Part shown: one piece after another, positions 52,583-62,081 of the stretch | How the letters are laid out: each line of letters opens with the position of its first letter | How positions within the stretch are numbered: the first letter of the stretch is position 1 | Assembly: GCF_019236475.1 (NCBI RefSeq) | Contig: NZ_JAFAIX010000007.1 | Location: 158,845-222,844 of the forward strand | Length of the DNA: 64,000 bases | Direction of reading: 5' to 3' | DNA from: Chitinophaga sp. | Lineage (GTDB): Bacteria > Bacteroidota > Bacteroidia > Chitinophagales > Chitinophagaceae | The notes under the pieces: generated by a model | What the model was told of the DNA's origin: nothing | Seen by the model: only the letters and a program-made list of their open reading frames with translations | Database searches by the model: none | Program-made: the position numbers and the translations under genes

Positions 52583-53479
52583 ATGAACAAACAACTTGTA
52601 GTCGGAGCAGATATAGGTGGTTCCCATATCACTGCTGCTTTGATAGATATTCAAACGGGGGCCGTAATAGAAAGCTCCATACAAAAGGAAGCTGTTAATG
52701 CGGCTGCAGATGCCGCAGATATTATCTCGCGCTGGGCCTCCGCCATTGGCAAAGTAATCAGCAATGCTCCTTCAGATATAAAAGCTATTGGTATCGCTAT
52801 GCCCGGACCATTTGATTATCCAAACGGGATTGCACTGATAAAAGGAGTGGCCAAGTACGAATCGCTGTATGGTATTAATATTCGCACGGCTTTAAAAACA
52901 GCACTGAATTTTTCCGGGGAAATATTTTTTGAAAATGATGCTTCCTGTTTTGCACTCGGCGAAGCCTGGGCAGGAGATGGGGCGGGAGTACAGCGACTTG
53001 TAGCCATTACCCTGGGGACAGGACTGGGAGGTACATTCCTATTGGATAATACCATTCAAAATGAAGGAGAGGGAGTACCGCCTGAAGGTTATATTTATCA
53101 TCTCCCGTATAAAAACGGCATAGCAGAAGATTATATTTCTACCCGCTGGCTCCTCCGAGAATACAGCATACGTACCGGTAAACAGATAGATGAAGTGAAA
53201 ACCATCGGTGAACTGGCGGCAGAACAGGATGCTACTGCCCTGGAACTATTTGAAACAATGGGCAATGCCATCGGGGAGGTACTAACCCCATGGCTGGCGG
53301 CCTTCCACGCAGCATGCTTGGTGATAGGTGGTAATATCAGGAAAGCACACCCATTTTTCCTGCCGGCATTGCAGCAACAACTGCTAAGGAATAATATTAA
53401 TACAGCGGTGCGTATTTCTTCAAAAGGAGAAAAATCTGCGTTAACGGGCGCTGCTTGGATTTGCAAACAATCCATTTAA
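52583..53479 (+). CDS. ROK-family sugar kinase
   Basis: A 298-residue protein with the ROK fold: phosphate-1 loop GADIGGSHITAAL (about 8-20), sugar site region GIAMPGPFDYPNG and FENDASCFALGEAW, and phosphate-2 loop ITLGTGLGGTFLL. The usual ROK zinc motif (C-x-C-G-x2-G-C) is missing: the stretch after the phosphate loop reads GEGVPPEGYIYHLPY. It probably phosphorylates a hexose released by the PUL; which one is not visible. Start ATG 52583 is preferred to an upstream ATG at 52571 and a TTG at 52562. First gene of a four-gene operon. Confidence 0.87.
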   Translation: MNKQLVVGADIGGSHITAALIDIQTGAVIESSIQKEAVNAAADAADIISRWASAIGKVISNAPSDIKAIGIAMPGPFDYPNGIALIKGVAKYESLYGINIRTALKTALNFSGEIFFENDASCFALGEAWAGDGAGVQRLVAITLGTGLGGTFLLDNTIQNEGEGVPPEGYIYHLPYKNGIAEDYISTRWLLREYSIRTGKQIDEVKTIGELAAEQDATALELFETMGNAIGEVLTPWLAAFHAACLVIGGNIRKAHPFFLPALQQQLLRNNINTAVRISSKGEKSALTGAAWICKQSI

Positions 53480-53520
53480 TTAATCAGAAATATCGCGCTA
53501 CAAATAGTAAAACAAAAGCA

Positions 53521-55290
53521 ATGATGAATTGGAGAAAGACAAGCCAGGCTTTGATGCCCGTGACAACCGATACCTATCAAGCACCAGCGTCGGGGAGTTA
53601 TGACCTGTATCCTTATGCTAAACTGGGTGATGGTAAGATCCATAATGGGTATGATACGCTTGCCGGTTGGATGAAAGATCATAAAACCATTCTGATTGAT
53701 GGCTATGTAGGAAATGATTGGGAATATATTGGCGCGTCGCTTGAAAAAGAACTTGCTGCCATCGGCTTAAAGGCAAATATTACCTACACCACCTCTCTCA
53801 TGAAATCCGAAACGGAGATCGACGCACTGGTAAAGCCCTTTATTGGCGAGCCAGGAACCGTATGGGGAAAGAGAACTACCCTTTCTTTAAAGGATTTGTT
53901 TGATACCGGCAAATTGCAGCATATATCCATATCCGTTGATGCCATCAATATCATCATAGGGCTAGGGGCTGCACTCAGTGGTCTGAAAGCGCCTGTGGTA
54001 TATGTAGATCTGCCCAAGAATGAGCTGCAGTATCGCATGCGTGCCCGCATGGCCAATAACATTGGTAAACAACAATGGGACGATAACCAGGAAACCTATA
54101 AACGTTTCTACTTCGTGGATTGGGTGCTGCTGAATAACTACAAACAACAGATACTATCTTCCATTGATGTAATCGCAGATGGACAATGGAAAGAACAAAT
54201 CACCTGGGCTAAGCACCAGGATATCAGTGAAGGATTACAATATATTTCCAGGAACGCATTCCGGGTAAGGCCCTGGTTCGAAGCTGGCGCCTGGGGAGGC
54301 AACTGGATGAAAGATCAGATCAATGGCCTCAATAAGGATGAAGTAAACTATGCCTGGTCGTTTGAAATGATTGTACCTGAAAATGGGCTGGTCTTTGAAA
54401 GTAATGGTAATCTGCTAGAAATTGCATTCGACTGGTTAATGATGGAACATTCCCAGGAAGTATTGGGAGAGGATGAACAACGCTTTGGTATTGATTTTCC
54501 AATCCGCTTTGATTTCCTTGACACATTTGATGGTGGCAACCTTTCTATACAATGCCATCCAACGGTGAAGTATATACGGGAAAACTTTGGGGAAACCATC
54601 ACGCAGGATGAAACCTACTATATCCTCGATTGTAAGGAGGATGCCAGCGTATACCTGGGCTTCCAGGAAAATATTGATCCTGAAGTTTTCAGAGATGTGC
54701 TGGAAGAAAGCGTCGAAAAAAATGAAGCCATCGATATCGAGCAATATGTTCAGCGACACCCTGCCCGTAAACATGATCTGTTCCTGATTCCCAATGGTAC
54801 CGTGCACAGCTCTGGAAAGGATAACTTAGTGCTGGAAATCAGTGCAACCCCTTATATTTTTACTTTTAAAATGTATGATTGGGTAAGACTGGATCTTAAT
54901 GGGAAACCGCGTCCCATCAATATCGACCATGCCTTCCATAACCTTGATTTCAGCCGTAAAGGAAACCGCGTACAGGAGGAGCTGATATCCAAACAGTATG
55001 TAATGGAAAAAGGGGATGATTGGCAACTGGTGCATACGCCTACACATGCCGAACATTTTTACGATATACACCGCGTAGAATTTACTAATAGTATAGCAAT
55101 ACCTACCGACGGAAAATGCCATGTGCTGATGTTGGTAGAAGGGAAGTCGGTTATAGTAGAGACAGCCAACGGATTCAGACAGCGTTATAACTATGCCGAA
55201 ACGTTTGCGATTCCTGCCGCCGCCAGGTCTTATAAAATTATCAATGAAGGGGATACTACAGCAAAGGTGGTAAAAGCCTTCGTTAAATAG
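53521..55290 (+). CDS. Class I phosphomannose-isomerase-like protein with N-terminal P-loop-like domain
   Basis: A 589-residue protein, far longer than ManA (about 300-390). The first 210 residues look like a nucleoside-kinase-like fold, with ILIDGYVGNDWEYIG in the place of a Walker A loop but without the GKS/T. The rest resembles type I mannose-6-phosphate isomerase: cupin strands with metal-site candidates in GGNLSIQCHPTVKYIRE, LIPNGTVHSSGKDN and a C-terminal cupin half. It should interconvert a ketose and aldose 6-phosphate. It follows the ROK gene by 41 bp, so phosphorylation and isomerisation of the released sugar are coupled. Confidence 0.8.
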   Translation: MMNWRKTSQALMPVTTDTYQAPASGSYDLYPYAKLGDGKIHNGYDTLAGWMKDHKTILIDGYVGNDWEYIGASLEKELAAIGLKANITYTTSLMKSETEIDALVKPFIGEPGTVWGKRTTLSLKDLFDTGKLQHISISVDAINIIIGLGAALSGLKAPVVYVDLPKNELQYRMRARMANNIGKQQWDDNQETYKRFYFVDWVLLNNYKQQILSSIDVIADGQWKEQITWAKHQDISEGLQYISRNAFRVRPWFEAGAWGGNWMKDQINGLNKDEVNYAWSFEMIVPENGLVFESNGNLLEIAFDWLMMEHSQEVLGEDEQRFGIDFPIRFDFLDTFDGGNLSIQCHPTVKYIRENFGETITQDETYYILDCKEDASVYLGFQENIDPEVFRDVLEESVEKNEAIDIEQYVQRHPARKHDLFLIPNGTVHSSGKDNLVLEISATPYIFTFKMYDWVRLDLNGKPRPINIDHAFHNLDFSRKGNRVQEELISKQYVMEKGDDWQLVHTPTHAEHFYDIHRVEFTNSIAIPTDGKCHVLMLVEGKSVIVETANGFRQRYNYAETFAIPAAARSYKIINEGDTTAKVVKAFVK

Positions 55291-55344
55291 CCAATAGCAC
55301 AGTATTAATCAGCAGCAATTATAAAAATCCAAACCACGTTAATC

Positions 55345-56526
55345 ATGATCTCAACAACAAAAACAGAAATAGCAGCAGTACCGAAAGCGGGAATAGTCCA
55401 ATTACTGCCCATATTGTTTGGATTTTTTATCATGGGTTTTGTAGATGTGGTAGGCATTGCTACCAACTATGTGAAGAAAGATTTCTCGCTGTCTGATACC
55501 TTATCGAATCTGCTGCCTATGGCGGTTTTCTTATGGTTCCTGATTTTTGCGGTACCTACCGGCATGCTGATGAACAGGATTGGCCGTAAACGTACCGTAT
55601 TGCTTGGCATGGGTGTCACCTTTATCGGATTGCTGACGCCCATGCTGGCATACACGTTGCCGATGGTATTGTTTGCATTTGTCATGATTGGTGTGGGCAA
55701 TACTTTGTTACAGGTGGCATTGAATCCACTATTAACAAACATAGTGAGTAGAGACAGGTTAACAAGCAGTCTTTCCGTTGGTCAGTTCATTAAAGCACTG
55801 TCCTCGTTTATGGGGCCTATCGTGGCTGCATTCGCCGGTACCAGATTGCACAACTGGCATTTACTTTTTCCGATATTCGCTGGTGTAACGGTGCTTTCTT
55901 TTATCTGGTTAATCGCAACACCTTTGCATGAAAATAAGGAAGAGACACGGACGTCCTCTTTTTCAGCATGCTTTTCATTATTGGGTGATCGCATGATCAT
56001 CTTTTATTTTCTAGGTATTCTTACCCTGGTGGGAATTGATGTCGGCCTCAATGTTTCGGCACCAAAAATTCTTATGGAGCGAACAGGTATTCCGTTGGAA
56101 CAGGCAGGATATGTAACCAGTGTATATTTTGTGTTCAAAACTGCCGGTAGTTTTATTGGTGCATTGTTGCTGGCGAAATGGTCTGCCAGTAGGTTCTACT
56201 TTATTTCCGCCACTGCGGCTGTTATAGCGATGGTCGCATTATTATTTGCACACGACAGTAGTATCATTTATGCCGGTGTTGCGTTGGCTGGCTTTGCCTG
56301 TGCCAATATTTTTTCTGTCATCTTTTCCTATGCACTGCTGCGTAAACCGGGGAGATCCAACGAGATTTCGGGTTTACTGGTCATGGGTGTTTCCGGTGGG
56401 GCCTTCTTTCCATTTCTCATGGGAATCTCCTCTGATGCCGTTCATGCGCAATGGGGCGCTATACTGGTTTTGCTGATCTGTTGTATATACCAATGGGGAC
56501 TGTCTGTTAAGGTGCTGAAATCTTAA
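55345..56526 (+). CDS. MFS sugar transporter
   Basis: A 393-residue membrane protein with 12 predicted helices. The signature loop between helices 2 and 3 reads GMLMNRIGRKRTVLLG, typical of major facilitator transporters. It ends with helices matching the FucP/sugar-proton symporter group. In this operon it most likely carries the sugar or disaccharide released in the periplasm into the cytosol for the ROK kinase. It follows the isomerase-like gene by 54 bp. Confidence 0.9.
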   Translation: MISTTKTEIAAVPKAGIVQLLPILFGFFIMGFVDVVGIATNYVKKDFSLSDTLSNLLPMAVFLWFLIFAVPTGMLMNRIGRKRTVLLGMGVTFIGLLTPMLAYTLPMVLFAFVMIGVGNTLLQVALNPLLTNIVSRDRLTSSLSVGQFIKALSSFMGPIVAAFAGTRLHNWHLLFPIFAGVTVLSFIWLIATPLHENKEETRTSSFSACFSLLGDRMIIFYFLGILTLVGIDVGLNVSAPKILMERTGIPLEQAGYVTSVYFVFKTAGSFIGALLLAKWSASRFYFISATAAVIAMVALLFAHDSSIIYAGVALAGFACANIFSVIFSYALLRKPGRSNEISGLLVMGVSGGAFFPFLMGISSDAVHAQWGAILVLLICCIYQWGLSVKVLKS

Positions 56527-56572
56527 AGCAAATAAACCTTGGAATCTTCTTTAAACGATTGAATGATTGTCG

Positions 56573-58519
56573 ATGAACAGCAAATTATATTTTTTTATCC
56601 TATTTATTTTTAGCGGGTATTTGAGTTTTGCTCAAAAAACAACTGTTGCAGTAGGCCATTTCCGATCCCACGAATATCATGTATCGGTGAGTGGTAACGA
56701 CGCCAATGAGGGCTCCTTATCCAGGCCTTTCAAAACGATTATGGCGGCTGCCAATAAAGCGATGCCCGGAGATGTGATCACTGTACATGCGGGCGTGTAT
56801 CGGGAGTCTATTGTTCCTCCCCGTGGTGGTAATTCAGATAATGAGCGCATTACTTACCAGGCCGCGAAAGGAGAGAAGGTTATAGTGAAGGGATCTGAAG
56901 TTATTAAAGGCTGGCAACAACTGGATAAGGATACCTGGGTAGTGAAAATACCCAATAGTTTTTTTGGAAGTTTTAATCCGTATAAAGAAATTATTCATGG
57001 GGATTGGTTTTGGCCCACGCCCAAAGAACGCAGGTATCTGCGAGGTGCCGTATATCTTAATGGCGATTGGTTGATGGAAGCGGCAAAGAAAGACGAAGTG
57101 ATGAATGTTGCCGATGAAAAAAATCCACTATGGTGGGCAGACGTGGATTCCACTACTACCACTATATGGGCACAGTTTAAAAAGACCGATCCTAATAGCC
57201 AAACGGTGGAGATTAATGTCCGCCAAACCGTGTTTTATCCCAACGAACCATTTATTAATTTCATTACGGTGCGTGGGTTTGTCCTGGAACAGGCAGCTAC
57301 CAACTGGGCGCCGCCTACGGCTGAACAAATGGGGCTGATTGGTACCCATTGGAGCAGGGGCTGGATCATTGAAAACAATACCATTCAATATTCAAAATGT
57401 GTAGGTATTGCATTGGGGAAATATGGAGATGCATTTGATAACAAGGATACAGAATCTGCGGAGGGATATGTGGGTACTATTAAACGGGCGTTGCGTTTTG
57501 GCTGGAATAAAGGTACTATTGGCGGACATATTGTGCGTAATAATACTATCGCCTATTGTGAGCAAACCGGAATAGTGGGTAGTATGGGCTGTGCCTTTAG
57601 TATTGTAGAAGGCAATACCATTCACGATATTCATATCCGCCGTTTATTTAATGGCGCAGAAATGGCTGGTATTAAATTTCACGGTGGTATAGACGTGCAA
57701 ATCCGGAATAACCATATCTATCGTACCAACATGGGTATATGGCTCGATTGGATGGCGCAAGGTGCGCAGATAAAAAGTAACCTGATGCATGATAATTCAC
57801 TGGATATATTTTTAGAAGTGAACCACGGCCCTATGCTCCTGAGCAATAATATACTCCTTTCCAAAGTATGTCTTTTCCTGAATTCTAGCGGCGCAGCAGT
57901 TGTACATAACCTGTTGGGCGGAAAGATAGACGTGATTAACTTTGATAGTAGGCTAACACCGTTTCACCTGCCGCATACTACCTATATGGCTGGTTTGCAC
58001 GACAATCCCGGTGGAGATGTACAATTTGTCAATAATTTATTTATAAATGGAGCTGACGTCAGCGCATACAGTAAATCCCTATTGCCGGTAAGATTCGATG
58101 GTAACGTATATACCAAAGGTGCTGTACAGGCAGTAGCAGCAAACAATGAAAAGAAATTTGGAGAGATGGGAAGTGATGCAATAGAAAAAATGAAGCAATA
58201 CACAGAACATCCAGCAACAGAACAAAATGCATTGGTGAAAAATGATTTTGATGCTGCAGGAGTATTGATAACTGAAAAAAATGGTATCTACCTAGAACTC
58301 AGCATGGATAAGAGCTGGTTGGCCGGTTCCCAAAGGAAACTGGTTACAACTACATCATTGCATCATGCGATTGTTCCGGATTTGCCATTTGAAAATCCGG
58401 ATGGTTCTGCGCTAAGGATTGATACTGATTATTTCGGAAAAAAAAGAAATACCATCAATCCGTCGCCGGGTCCATTTGAAATTACAACCACCGGAAAACA
58501 AAAACTAAAACTGTGGTGA
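56573..58519 (+). CDS. GH120 beta-xylosidase-like right-handed beta-helix enzyme
   Basis: A 648-residue exported protein. Signal peptide ends near LSFAQ (residue 21). It opens YHVSVSGNDANEGSLSRPFK and contains GDVITVHAGVYRESIVPP and NSFFGSFNPYKE, and WAPPTAEQMGLIGTHWSRGW, stretches I recognise from the GH120 family (T. saccharolyticum XylC). The candidate nucleophile D392 (GIWLDWMAQG) and acid/base E415 (DIFLEVNHGP) are 23 residues apart, the spacing in XylC (D382/E405). It should release xylose or a similar sugar from short beta-linked oligosaccharides in the periplasm. A TTG six bases upstream is the alternative start. Last gene of the ROK operon. Confidence 0.87.
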   Translation: MNSKLYFFILFIFSGYLSFAQKTTVAVGHFRSHEYHVSVSGNDANEGSLSRPFKTIMAAANKAMPGDVITVHAGVYRESIVPPRGGNSDNERITYQAAKGEKVIVKGSEVIKGWQQLDKDTWVVKIPNSFFGSFNPYKEIIHGDWFWPTPKERRYLRGAVYLNGDWLMEAAKKDEVMNVADEKNPLWWADVDSTTTTIWAQFKKTDPNSQTVEINVRQTVFYPNEPFINFITVRGFVLEQAATNWAPPTAEQMGLIGTHWSRGWIIENNTIQYSKCVGIALGKYGDAFDNKDTESAEGYVGTIKRALRFGWNKGTIGGHIVRNNTIAYCEQTGIVGSMGCAFSIVEGNTIHDIHIRRLFNGAEMAGIKFHGGIDVQIRNNHIYRTNMGIWLDWMAQGAQIKSNLMHDNSLDIFLEVNHGPMLLSNNILLSKVCLFLNSSGAAVVHNLLGGKIDVINFDSRLTPFHLPHTTYMAGLHDNPGGDVQFVNNLFINGADVSAYSKSLLPVRFDGNVYTKGAVQAVAANNEKKFGEMGSDAIEKMKQYTEHPATEQNALVKNDFDAAGVLITEKNGIYLELSMDKSWLAGSQRKLVTTTSLHHAIVPDLPFENPDGSALRIDTDYFGKKRNTINPSPGPFEITTTGKQKLKLW

Positions 58520-58584
58520 GCACACAACGTTCAATAAGAGGGGAGAAGAACACCCGAATAAACCGTGTCTCACAATAATATACT

Positions 58585-58617
58585 AGCCGTAAGCATCAAC
58601 AACGCTTACGGCTTTTT
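58585..58617 (+). terminator. Terminator after the GH120 gene
   Basis: Perfect 10-bp stem AGCCGTAAGC/GCTTACGGCT (58585-58594 with 58604-58613), then T residues. It closes the ROK operon. Confidence 0.88.
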
Positions 58618-58922
58618 CTTTTTCTCTTACCCAGAAAAAAGCCTCATCCAATCCTACCGCACGCTGAATATTATAGTATACCAGGTTTCTTTTTCGCCTT
58701 TCTCATTGGCTGATAACTGTTTGCCATGGCAGCTTACGTGGGAGCTGCTGCGCACGCATTGGTGCTAATGGATAGCAGTTGCAAAAATACCATTTGTAAT
58801 AGTCAAATAAAGGGTGGCATACTGTACAAGATAATGAGACCTTTAGATTAGACATGAGTAGCGTTATTATCAACCGGACAATGAAACAGAATTCCACCAA
58901 TTAGCTATTTATAATTTTCCTT
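58618..58922. other. Leader region of the second susC gene
   Basis: About 300 bp that should hold the susCD promoter. I find no exact TTTG-N19-TAnnTTTG promoter and no GTnTAnAC operator, so susCD may be controlled differently from the ROK operon or by read-through. Confidence 0.4.
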
Positions 58923-61900
58923 ATGAACCAATCTAAATCGTTTCTATGGGCGATCGCATTGTTATGCATTGTCCTACAGGCAACCCTTTTGCATGCACAA
59001 GATAGAGTCAATGTCAAAGGTATTGTCACTGATTCCACGGGAGCGCCGATGCCCGGCGCCACCATCAGCCAGGAAGGGAATATTAAAGTCGGCACCATTA
59101 CTAATGGAGAAGGCCGCTTTGAGTTGAATGTGCCTTCCGGCAGTCGATTAAAAATTACGATGTCTGGCTTTCGCCCTGCATTTGCGGTGGCCAGCAATTC
59201 TCTGCTGACAATCACCTTACATCAAGCTATTACTGATTTATCAGATTTCGTGGTAGTGGGGTATGGGACACAGAAAAAGGCTAAAATGACATCGGCCGTT
59301 TCTTCCATGAATGCTAAGGATATACAGTTGGTTCCTACTACCAATTTGTCGAATGCCCTGGCAGGACGTATGTCCGGTGTTTTTATCAGTTCCCCTACTG
59401 GTACTCCAGGTATCGGCTCAAAAGTGAAAGTACGCTCCGCGTCCTCATTCAGTAATAGTGCAGTAGAGCCTTTATATGTGATTGATGGAATAGTAAGAGA
59501 TAAGACTAGTTTCGATGCGTTGGACCCGAATGAGGTAGCGGATATTACCATTTTAAAGGATGCGTCTTCCGCAGCTATTTATGGTTCCCGCTCTTCCAAT
59601 GGCGCTATCCTGGTAACCACCAAAAAAGGTAAAAGTGGCAAGGCAATGATCAACTTTAATGCTACTTATAATACACAACGTGTAGGTACACTCCCCGAAT
59701 ATATGCCAGTGAAAGACGGTTTGAATTTAACCAAAGCGGTGAACGGTGGCCTAAGCGATGAAGAAATTAATTGGGTACTGAAAAATAACCCTAATGGCGA
59801 TAACTATTACAAAGCTGCTTATACCAATCCTAATAGTCAACGTTATGCATTAAGCGTGTCTGGTGGTGATGAAAAAATTAGAGCGTATGTAGGGGGCTCT
59901 TATGTGAGTGAGAATGGTTTTCTACCGCAGGTAAATTATAAGAAGTTCAATCTGCGTGGTAATGTAGAAGCCAACTTGGTGAAAAACCTTACACTTGGTT
60001 TAAACCTGAGCACCAGCTATGGTACCCGCAGCCGTTTCAATTTTACATATGATTGGGGTTCCGACGACCTGAATAACCTGTGGGGTAAATTACTGTACTG
60101 GGATGTATTTGCGACCCCATATATAAATGGTAAACCTAATAACCCTGGTTGGTTAGGAAACCCTATAGAGATGATGAGAAATGGTGGTTATTGGCATAAT
60201 AACAATCAACAAGTAGATGCCTTAATTACTGCCGAGTACAAAATACCATCTGTAAAGGGATTGAGCATTAAAGCTACTTACAGCAAAAACTTTGATAACA
60301 GCTTTGTGAAAACCTTTGCAAAAAAACAAACGCTGTATAATTTCAAGAAGACAGGTCCTAATGGCCTGATTTACACCGATACACTGATTGGTCAGGTGTT
60401 AAGTGGAGATCCGGGTACGCCATATTTAGGGAATTCGTATGAAAGGACTAATAATTACCAACTGAATACACAGATTAATTACGACCGCACATTTGGCAAA
60501 CATACAATAGGTGGCTTGTTTGTTTATGAGCAATTTGAGGGTTATTTCAACAACTTTGGTTTAACCAGGTATAATTTTCCGCTGATGGCAAAGGATCAGT
60601 TTCTTTATACCAGTGCCAATAATGCGGATTGGTCAACAGGTGGTTATGAGAGTGAGAGTGGACGGTTGTCTTACATTGGAAGGATCAATTATGACTACGA
60701 CGCCAAGTATCTTTTCACGGCTTCCGCTCGTAGAGATGGATCTACCAACTTCGCTCCAAATAAGCGCTGGGGTTGGTTTCCATCGGTATCTGGCGGTTGG
60801 GTAATTTCAAAGGAAGCGTTTTTCAGTGAATCAAAAATTGGCCAAGCGGTTGATTTCTTAAAACTGAGAGGCTCTTATGCAAGCACTGGTAATGATGTGC
60901 TGGATAAAGATGACCCCAACAGTAGATGGAGATGGATGGAGCAATATATTATCTCAGGGAGCTCCTATTTCCTTGGAGCGAATGGTGGGTCCGTACCGGG
61001 TTTAAGATATGGTGGTCTTCCTAATAGTAATCTGACTTGGGAAAAATCAAATACCACTGGTGTCGGCGTAGATGCAACGGTATTTAAAAATATCCGATTC
61101 AGTTTTGATTACTGGAAACGTCGCTCCTATGATATCTTAGGCTCTAGGGTGTTGGCGGTTCCTTACGAGTTTGGCGCTACTTTACCACCTGAGAACTATG
61201 GTAAAGTGAATTCCAATGGTATTGAATTAGAGCTGGGTTATAGTAATAACATCGGCAAAAACTTTAGCTACAATGTAAAGGGTGTATTCACCTATGCTAC
61301 CAATAAAGTGATCCTGAAAGACGTAGCAGCTAATACCCAGGATTATGCCAATCCAAACGGGAAAACGCTTTCCTATGGAACCGGTTACCAGGCTTTAGGT
61401 ATCATTCGTACCCAAAAGGACCTGGATAAATTACCGGCGGGTTATACCATCAATGGCGTAGCACCGGCGCTGGGCGATATGTTGTTTGCAGATGTAAGTG
61501 GCCCGAACGGGAAGCCTGATAATAAAGTAGACAGCTATGACAAGGTAGTATTGGGCAAATATTTCGGTGCAGACAATGCGCCTATTGCTTACGGACTGAA
61601 TATATCCATGTCGTATAAAGGTTTTGCTGTGGAGGCATTGTTCTCTGGCCTCACTGGATATAAGATTTCTTACAATGATCCATGGGGTAGAAATTTTGGC
61701 GGCGGCGGAAAAGTGCCTGCATATCATGCTGATTCTTGGACCCCAGATAACCCGAACGGCTCTACGCCAAAGATCTATCCATCGGGAGATCCTCACTCAG
61801 CGGGCTATACATGGACTTCCAACTTTAACGTATATAACGGCGGATTTTTACGCATGAAATATCTCAATATCAACTACAAATTGCCTGATGCAGTGTTAAA

Positions 61901-62051
61901 AAGACTCTCCATGAATGATGTGAGATTATTTGTGGCTGGATCCAACCTGTTTAATATTACCAAGTTCAAGCTGTATGATCCGGAAATAGCGGGATTCATG
62001 AGTTATCCTACTACGAAAACTTTTACAGTGGGTATTGACATCCGGTTGTAG
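58923..62051 (+). CDS. SusC/RagA TonB-linked receptor (second PUL)
   Basis: A 1042-residue outer-membrane importer. Signal peptide ends near LLHAQ (residue 22). It has a carboxypeptidase-regulatory-like domain (about 28-100, VKGIVTDSTGAPMPGATIS) and a plug (about 110-230) with the SusC box LSDFVVVGYGTQKKAKMTSA, EPLYVIDGIV and SSAAIYGSRSSNGAILVTTKKG. The barrel ends FTVGIDIRL. Unlike the first SusC of the window it has no STN domain, which fits control by the GntR protein rather than by an ECF sigma/anti-sigma pair. SusD follows. Confidence 0.96.
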   Translation: MNQSKSFLWAIALLCIVLQATLLHAQDRVNVKGIVTDSTGAPMPGATISQEGNIKVGTITNGEGRFELNVPSGSRLKITMSGFRPAFAVASNSLLTITLHQAITDLSDFVVVGYGTQKKAKMTSAVSSMNAKDIQLVPTTNLSNALAGRMSGVFISSPTGTPGIGSKVKVRSASSFSNSAVEPLYVIDGIVRDKTSFDALDPNEVADITILKDASSAAIYGSRSSNGAILVTTKKGKSGKAMINFNATYNTQRVGTLPEYMPVKDGLNLTKAVNGGLSDEEINWVLKNNPNGDNYYKAAYTNPNSQRYALSVSGGDEKIRAYVGGSYVSENGFLPQVNYKKFNLRGNVEANLVKNLTLGLNLSTSYGTRSRFNFTYDWGSDDLNNLWGKLLYWDVFATPYINGKPNNPGWLGNPIEMMRNGGYWHNNNQQVDALITAEYKIPSVKGLSIKATYSKNFDNSFVKTFAKKQTLYNFKKTGPNGLIYTDTLIGQVLSGDPGTPYLGNSYERTNNYQLNTQINYDRTFGKHTIGGLFVYEQFEGYFNNFGLTRYNFPLMAKDQFLYTSANNADWSTGGYESESGRLSYIGRINYDYDAKYLFTASARRDGSTNFAPNKRWGWFPSVSGGWVISKEAFFSESKIGQAVDFLKLRGSYASTGNDVLDKDDPNSRWRWMEQYIISGSSYFLGANGGSVPGLRYGGLPNSNLTWEKSNTTGVGVDATVFKNIRFSFDYWKRRSYDILGSRVLAVPYEFGATLPPENYGKVNSNGIELELGYSNNIGKNFSYNVKGVFTYATNKVILKDVAANTQDYANPNGKTLSYGTGYQALGIIRTQKDLDKLPAGYTINGVAPALGDMLFADVSGPNGKPDNKVDSYDKVVLGKYFGADNAPIAYGLNISMSYKGFAVEALFSGLTGYKISYNDPWGRNFGGGGKVPAYHADSWTPDNPNGSTPKIYPSGDPHSAGYTWTSNFNVYNGGFLRMKYLNINYKLPDAVLKRLSMNDVRLFVAGSNLFNITKFKLYDPEIAGFMSYPTTKTFTVGIDIRL

Positions 62052-62081
62052 CAATAGGTGTTTACATTAAAAATTAGAAAA

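Noticed and set aside
58618..58922. GntR operator upstream of the second susC
   Set aside because: No GTnTAnAC site is present in this stretch.
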